Of a stretch of DNA of 64,000 nt, positions 59,773 to 64,000 are shown one piece after another. Positions within the stretch are counted from its first letter, which is position 1; each line of letters begins with the position of its first letter. Source of the stretch: an uncultured Corynebacterium sp. GTDB lineage: Bacteria; Actinomycetota; Actinomycetes; Mycobacteriales; Mycobacteriaceae. The stretch is taken from positions 56,471 to 120,470 of the forward strand of contig NZ_CAMQAZ010000005.1 of assembly GCF_946998835.1 (NCBI RefSeq). The letters run 5' to 3'. The notes below the pieces were generated by a model. It was not told where the DNA came from, did no database searches, and was given only the letters and a program-made list of their open reading frames with translations. A program made the translations under genes and the position numbers.

Positions 59773-60657
59773 ATGAAGCAGCGCAACTCTGGAATGTGGA
59801 AGGAGATTGCGACAACTGTTGTCGCCGGTTGTACGAGCGCCGCATTACTCACCGCATGTGACTCTGGGGACGAGGGGAATAACGCGGGCGGTGAGACCAG
59901 CCAAGAATCAACCAGTAAGGTAACGAAGGCTGATGGGGCAACGCCCACTGCGTCCGAGGACCAGCTCCTGCTTACTAATGAAGTTCAAGGCGTGGACTTC
60001 TCCAAAAACAGGATTAATGGATACAAGGACGCGATGGAGATGTTTTCGGAGGATTCTTTAGATATAGAACCGGCCGAATGCACCACTTTCATCAAGCCGA
60101 CGGAAGAATTGGAGCAGGCTGTCAGTTCTTTCGCCAACTTGGACACGGAAAAGGTCACCATCGCGGTCTCAGTATTGAAGAGCCCTGAGACATACCAGGG
60201 GTACACAGATATTCTGAATAAGTGCTCTGAGGTGACCGCTTCGATGGATGCTTCCGACCTCCTGAAAGAATCCATGGAAGGCCAGGAAATTCCTCCTGAG
60301 GCGCAGGAGATGCTCAACGGCATGGACCTGACCACAACAATGAAAATGCACCGGGAAACGTGGGAGCCGGATCTTTCCGTCAAACCAGATGAGCTCACTA
60401 CCCACGCAACAGTTGTGGACATTAGCTCTGGTGGAACTACTACTGATGCCACCAGCTACGACATTGTCGGCGTTGTCAATGGGGTGATGGTGATGGTATC
60501 CGCTGCTCCAATTCCGGACGCTCCAGAAGCTGACGCGGAAAATATGACCGACCCAATCGCACTTGCGCATGCAACCCCGGAGTCCAAGGAAGCTTCAAAG
60601 AAGCGCGCCGTGGAAGTCTTCGAAGCCCAGGCCAAGAAGATTATGGCCGCTGCTTAG
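59773..60657 (+). CDS. Putative lipoprotein
   Basis: 294 residues. Signal peptide with lipobox LLTAC (Cys at about residue 29), then a Ser/Thr/Gly-rich acidic linker (to ~60). The mature domain (VDFSKNRINGYKDAMEMFSE onward) contains two Cys (AECTTF and NKCSEV) that may form a disulfide, and a repeated pattern of beta strands. It resembles surface lipoproteins of corynebacteria in style, but I recognise no named family. Monocistronic; convergent with the 2H phosphoesterase gene. Confidence 0.8.
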   Translation: MKQRNSGMWKEIATTVVAGCTSAALLTACDSGDEGNNAGGETSQESTSKVTKADGATPTASEDQLLLTNEVQGVDFSKNRINGYKDAMEMFSEDSLDIEPAECTTFIKPTEELEQAVSSFANLDTEKVTIAVSVLKSPETYQGYTDILNKCSEVTASMDASDLLKESMEGQEIPPEAQEMLNGMDLTTTMKMHRETWEPDLSVKPDELTTHATVVDISSGGTTTDATSYDIVGVVNGVMVMVSAAPIPDAPEADAENMTDPIALAHATPESKEASKKRAVEVFEAQAKKIMAAA

Positions 60658-60705
60658 TGGTCGTTTGGCTTCACCGCTTTTTGAAAAGTTGCAACGTGCG
60701 GGGTG

Positions 60706-61200
60706 CTAGAACTCTGTTAATTCCTGCACTTTGGGGCTCCAGAATGCAGCACGCGGCGCGTTGAGAGTTTTGAAGTGCGGGCTTGTAATTTCATCAAGAG
60801 CCCGGACGTAACCAGGAACCATATCCCGCGGGATTCTCAGCCCCATAGTCAGATGCGGAATCCAGCGGGAGCCGCGGCCGTCAGGGTTGAGACGGCTGAT
60901 TTCGCGAGCGGCATCTTCCAGCTCGTCACTTGTTTCTAACAACCATGCGACGGTCTGTTTACCCTTTGTGCCGAACACGACCGTTCCCACTCTGCGGAAT
61001 TCCACAGGCATAAGCGGCGGGAGAATCTCGGCTGCTCGTTGGACTACCTCCGGGCTCATAGTCGGCGCAAAAGTGACAGTGATGTGTGGCCTTTGATTCT
61101 GCTGCGGGAAGCCACGCTCCACCAGTTGCGCAAAGATCTCTTTAACCCGCGCCTCTTGCTCGGGCAGAAGATACATCAGGATGTTGTCGGGCGACACCAT
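60706..61200 (-). CDS. 2H phosphoesterase (2'-5' RNA ligase-like)
   Basis: 164 residues. Two HxT motifs define the family: RPHITVTFAP (about 37) and WIPHLTMGLR (about 114). Such proteins open 2',3'-cyclic phosphates or 2'-5' links in RNA, though the natural substrate is usually unknown. ATG or GTG start near 61200. Single gene. Confidence 0.88.
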   Translation of the reverse strand: MVSPDNILMYLLPEQEARVKEIFAQLVERGFPQQNQRPHITVTFAPTMSPEVVQRAAEILPPLMPVEFRRVGTVVFGTKGKQTVAWLLETSDELEDAAREISRLNPDGRGSRWIPHLTMGLRIPRDMVPGYVRALDEITSPHFKTLNAPRAAFWSPKVQELTEF

Positions 61201-61537
61201 GTGACGTTTACTCCTCCCCTATTGCTGTCTGTCGAGGTGTTTGAAGCACTGACTAAGAGTGCTGTAATCAGTGCGCCTCGCCTAAGGCATTCAGAGCCTC
61301 GCACTCCAGAGCATAGCGCAGCAATTTTTCACAATTTATAACCCAGTTTCAATAATTTCTAGCATCTTGTTATTATGCCTGGTAAAAACTTCTTTTTAAA
61401 GGGATAATGGAGACAGATAGGCCATTTGAAGGATTCAACGACCTTCTTTAAAGGCGGCCCTCAAAGACAGTGTGGCGTCAAAGCCGATTCTCCGCGCTGT
61501 AAAAACTACCGGCACGGCTGGAAAGGTAAGTAAAGAC
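61201..61537. other. Intergenic region before the amphi-Trp gene
   Basis: 337 bp. It is A/T-rich around 61320-61410. The near-palindrome CCTTCTTTAAAGG (61441-61453 area) and the related CTTCTTTTTAAAGGG (near 61388) occur here. No gene is supported; it likely holds the promoter of the downstream gene. Confidence 0.4.
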
Positions 61538-61861
61538 ATGGCACCGAAACCTAAAAAGACTACGCCTCCGAAGAATCAAAAGTTGGTGAAGAGCAAGGCA
61601 AGCTTCAGCCGCGATGAGCTCGCTGATTTATTGGAGACGCTGGCAGCTCGCATCCGTGCCGGGGAAATGACTCTCGGCACTGGCGAGTCCGCGGTGACGA
61701 TGACCATGCCGACATCGTTTAATACCACGATGGAAGTTGTCGACTCTCGAAAGCGTGCTGGTATTGAGCGCGAGCTGGAGCTGGAAATTGACTGGATGGT
61801 CGACGAGGCTGGCGAGCCCGTCGAAAAGCCAGGGCCACCATCTGGCTTCGCTATTTCCTAG
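61538..61861 (+). CDS. Amphi-Trp domain protein
   Basis: 107 residues from ATG 61538. A basic Lys/Pro-rich head (MAPKPKKTTPPKNQKLVKSK) is followed by the amphi-Trp domain: FSRDELADLLETLAARIRAG (about 24), then TMPTSFNTTMEVVDSRKR and ELELEIDW. The name refers to a conserved C-terminal Trp, here DWMVDE. Function of the family is not established. The frame upstream to 61472 is open, but the ATG at 61538 has AAAGG about 12 bp before it. Confidence 0.75.
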   Translation: MAPKPKKTTPPKNQKLVKSKASFSRDELADLLETLAARIRAGEMTLGTGESAVTMTMPTSFNTTMEVVDSRKRAGIERELELEIDWMVDEAGEPVEKPGPPSGFAIS

Positions 61862-61863
61862 CG

Positions 61864-62085
61864 GATGGATTGCTGACCGGATTGTTCCGCGCAGCACAGT
61901 AACCTGCGTCGACGGCAGCGTTCCACTGCTTGTACTGGTCACCAAAACGGACAACAACCATGTCCGTCTTCTCAATCAAAGTACGAGTACGGATGGAGTT
62001 GACCTTCGAGGACTGGTGATCACGCCAGAACCCCGCAGGAGCCCCCCGGTGCTCGCACACGGGCCGAGTGTTTCTCGGATTGTAA
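61864..62085 (-). pseudogene. Decayed ytoQ-family gene fragment
   Basis: A minus-strand frame reads GFWRDHQSSKVNSIRTRTLI followed by EKTDMVVVRFGDQYKQWNAA and VDAGYCAA. This is the central, most conserved block of YtoQ proteins as I know them. The N-terminal half is missing (upstream residues are non-homologous and Arg-rich) and the C-terminal end is replaced by RNNPVSNPSARK and a stop. So it is a remnant. YtoQ function is unknown; the fold is nucleoside-2-deoxyribosyltransferase-like. Confidence 0.7.
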
Positions 62086-62441
62086 CGCCGTCTATGCGTG
62101 GTTCGAGTTAATGGGCTCGGGCTTTGACAGCGGTGACATCGACCCAGCGGACAGAGTGATGCTATCCAATCTGTCGCACAATGAACACCTGCACGCCGAG
62201 GAGCGCCCGTCGTCAAAACTACTCACTATCGCTCGCCATTTCCGCAGGCCACAGCGCACAGATCTGAGTCTTTTTGCTCGATTTTGCGTCCTTTGGTCGT
62301 CATTTACCGCTGCGGCACTGGCCGACCGGCAAGCCGTCGTCAAGCAACACCTGAATACACCCACCAGGTACCCACGCCTACCCAAGCTACATGAGGCGAC
62401 GCTAACCTAATTCGGGAACACTCGCGACGAAGGGAACGCGC
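62086..62441. other. Intergenic stretch, no supported gene
   Basis: 356 bp between the ytoQ remnant and the Lys/Cys-rich protein. Frames on both strands have unlikely composition. It contains one CGTCGTCAAGC motif copy (62335-62345). Confidence 0.45.
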
Positions 62442-62750
62442 ATGTCCAAGGGCAAGAAAGGCGACAAGGGCAAGAAGAAGGACGCCGCCAAAGCCAAGAA
62501 AAAGGCTGCGGCAACGACCTCGCTACGCCTGCCCGAATACTCGAAGGCCGAGGCCAAGGCCGCGAAAAAGCTCGCCGGCAAGGACCCCTTCAAACTGGCC
62601 GCGATGACGCCGAAGAAGAAGTGTTGCAAATCCGGCATCCGCTGCCTGCGCTGCCCCGTGGTGCTACACAAGCTCAATCGCGAGATCAAAAACGGCGAAG
62701 TCGACCACGCCGCCCTGCTGCTCGTCGCCGCGAAAGCCCGGATTCGGTAG
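62442..62750 (+). CDS. Lys-rich small protein with Cys cluster
   Basis: 102 residues. The first 50 are extremely Lys/Ala-rich (KGKKGDKGKKKDAAKAKKK). Then comes KKKCCKSGIRCLRCPVVLHK, with four Cys in a C-C-x5-C-x2-C pattern that could bind zinc or an iron-sulfur cluster. The end is helical. The charge suggests nucleic-acid binding. I have seen similar corynebacterial hypothetical proteins, but no function is known. GAAGGGAA lies about 10 bp before the ATG. Confidence 0.8.
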   Translation: MSKGKKGDKGKKKDAAKAKKKAAATTSLRLPEYSKAEAKAAKKLAGKDPFKLAAMTPKKKCCKSGIRCLRCPVVLHKLNREIKNGEVDHAALLLVAAKARIR

Positions 62751-62781
62751 CCGGCCCTCCTCCGCCGCCTCTACGCTGGGC

Positions 62782-63778
62782 ATCCGGTCCCGTGCCCTGC
62801 GTTTCGCACCGCGCCGCTCGGACTGGTCCCGCGCGACGATTGGGCGCGACCTCTCGGCAGGCCTCATGGTGGCCCTCGTCGCACTGCCCCTCGCGCTCGG
62901 CTTCGGCGTGGCGTGCCCCGCGCTGGCCGCAAATCCCGTGGGAGCACCTGGATTCGCTTCTGTTGGCAGCGGTCGCCGTCGCAGCTCTCGGTGCGTTGGA
63001 ATCGTTACTGTCTGCGACAGTTGCCGACGCAATGACTGTCGGCGACCGGCACGATCCCGACCGTGAGCTTTTCGGGCAGGGCGTGGCCAACGTCGTCGCA
63101 CCCCTGTTCGGCGGGATTCCCGCGACCGCCGCAATCGCCCGAACTGCCGTCAACGTGCGAGCAGGCGCAGGCACACGCCTGGCAGCGGTGTTCCATTCGC
63201 TCCTCTTGCTCGTCGCCGTACTCGTCGCGACCCGGTGGGTGGGCGAGATTCCCCTCGCCGCGATCGCCGGCGTGCTCATCGCCACTGCGATTCAGATGGT
63301 CCACCTACAGAACCTCCGCTCGGTAATACGCGCCACCACGGACGACGGGGCCACCCTACTCATCACGGCTGCCGCCACCGTCGTGTTCGATCTTGTCGTC
63401 GCCGTACTCATCGGCCTTGTTATGGCGGGCTTCTTCGCACTGCGCAATACCGCCCGCACGGCGGTGCTGGAAGCCGCCCCGCTAGACGAGGGAGACCACC
63501 GCGACAAGGAGCGTGAGCTTCTCGACGAGCACATCGCCGCCTTCCGTATGGAAGGCCCTCTCTTCTTTGGTGCGGCGCACGATTTCCTCCTCGAGCTCGC
63601 TGATGTCTCGTCGGTCAAGGTTGTCGTGCTCCGTATGCGCTACGTTACGACGATCGACGCCACCGGTGCCCAGATCCTCGACAACACTCTCGATGCCATC
63701 GCCCACGCCCGACTGCATGCCGCACGCATTCAGCATGAAGAGTCTGATGGCGCACCCGGGACGTCGCAGAGTCAATAG
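62782..63778 (+). pseudogene. Broken SulP-family anion transporter
   Basis: The N-terminal piece (about 62824-62915) reads GRDLSAGLMVALVALPLALG, the first SulP helix. After 62925 the homology jumps, in a different frame, to LAAVAVAALGALESLLSATV at 62950-63010 and continues through the last helices and a complete STAS domain (about 63530-63720, ELLDEHIAAFRMEGPLFFGA). Roughly 200 central residues are missing and the join is out of frame. No start codon is evident. SulP proteins carry sulfate, bicarbonate or similar anions; this copy should be dead. Confidence 0.8.
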
Positions 63779-63967
63779 CTTGGCTGAGCCAGACAATGGT
63801 CGCTCCGTCGCAGTCGACCCTGCGATCGTGGGTCCACATCCCCATCGCGCGATGCTTGAAAAACCTTTACACGTTGCACTTAAACTCCACGACGTGTCGT
63901 TGCGAAGTCACCTTCTCATTCGTGAAGCCGATATGGGTGTACCCTCTTGGCGCGTAGCATTGGCGAC

Positions 63968-64000
63968 ATGCGCATTTTCACCGTGGGCCACTCCAACCTC
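63968..64000 (+). CDS. DUF488 family protein, partial (start only)
   Basis: Only 11 residues are inside the window: MRIFTVGHSNL, the characteristic beginning of DUF488 proteins. The gene continues past the right edge. The 189 bp before it hold no recognised feature. Confidence 0.6.
   Translation, partial: MRIFTVGHSNL

Noticed and set aside
62111..62410. 99-codon frame between the ytoQ remnant and the Lys-rich gene
   Set aside because: No ribosome-binding site, atypical composition and no recognisable domain; antisense frames of similar size coexist.

Overview
The window reads as a chromosomal segment of a high-G+C actinobacterium of the order Mycobacteriales, most likely Corynebacterium. 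The reasons are gene order and protein style: dnaG / secreted RNase / dgt / TPM-domain protein / glyS / zur / uppS / recO / era / CorC-like / ybeY / phoH / rsmE / dnaJ / hrcA / hemW, a TreS-Mak pair, GuaB1, and a CRP/GlxR-type operator before an aldehyde dehydrogenase. I cannot name the species. I see no prophage, integrase, rRNA or CRISPR array. The only tRNA is tRNA-Asn.

Layout. 0-4.2 kb: start of a LolD/MacB-type ABC ATPase (cut by the left edge), divergent from a sensorless NarL-type two-component system; then an NAD-dependent aldehyde dehydrogenase and a small membrane protein. 4.3-13.3 kb: a MITE-like repeat (copy A), tRNA-Asn, dnaG, an RNase Sa-like nuclease, dgt, a TPM-domain protein, and glyS with two coupled orphans. 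13.3-24.3 kb: zur, facing an unbroken run of eleven co-directional genes (unknown gene, hemW, hrcA, dnaJ, rsmE, phoH, ybeY, CorC-like, era, recO, uppS) for heme synthesis, chaperones, ribosome and 16S rRNA maturation, DNA repair and polyprenyl synthesis. 24.3-33.4 kb: long-chain acyl-CoA ligase, malQ, repeat copy B, two candidate 31-residue membrane proteins, an M3 peptidase and a type-B carboxylesterase. 33.4-41.7 kb: two bacterial-PH proteins, treS and mak (trehalose to maltose to maltose-1-phosphate), an ABC exporter and a lipid kinase. 41.8-51.9 kb: an alkyl-DHAP-synthase-like flavoenzyme, glpD, a MalY/AecD-type C-S lyase, a PAP2 acid phosphatase, 3-hydroxyacyl-CoA dehydrogenase, a lipoprotein, an ABM monooxygenase, a gamma-carbonic-anhydrase-like protein and nicotinamidase. 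52-60.7 kb: DUF808, a YchJ-like protein, guaB1, glutaminase-STAS, a patatin, an M-box-like Mg2+ riboswitch before an orphan MgtE-like CBS protein, an MFS transporter and a lipoprotein. 60.7-64 kb: a 2H phosphoesterase, an amphi-Trp protein, a decaying ytoQ remnant, a Lys/Cys-rich small protein, a broken SulP transporter and the start of a DUF488 gene.

Three signals stand out beyond ordinary annotation. (1) The 11-mer GCTTRACGACG occurs 14 times in 64 kb, where chance predicts well under one. Half the copies are intergenic, and one pair is inverted into a hairpin between convergent genes. (2) Two copies of a 235-300 bp intergenic element carry terminal inverted repeats and internal ~42-bp tandem units. 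(3) An M-box-like leader precedes a soluble MgtE-type CBS protein with no transporter domain.
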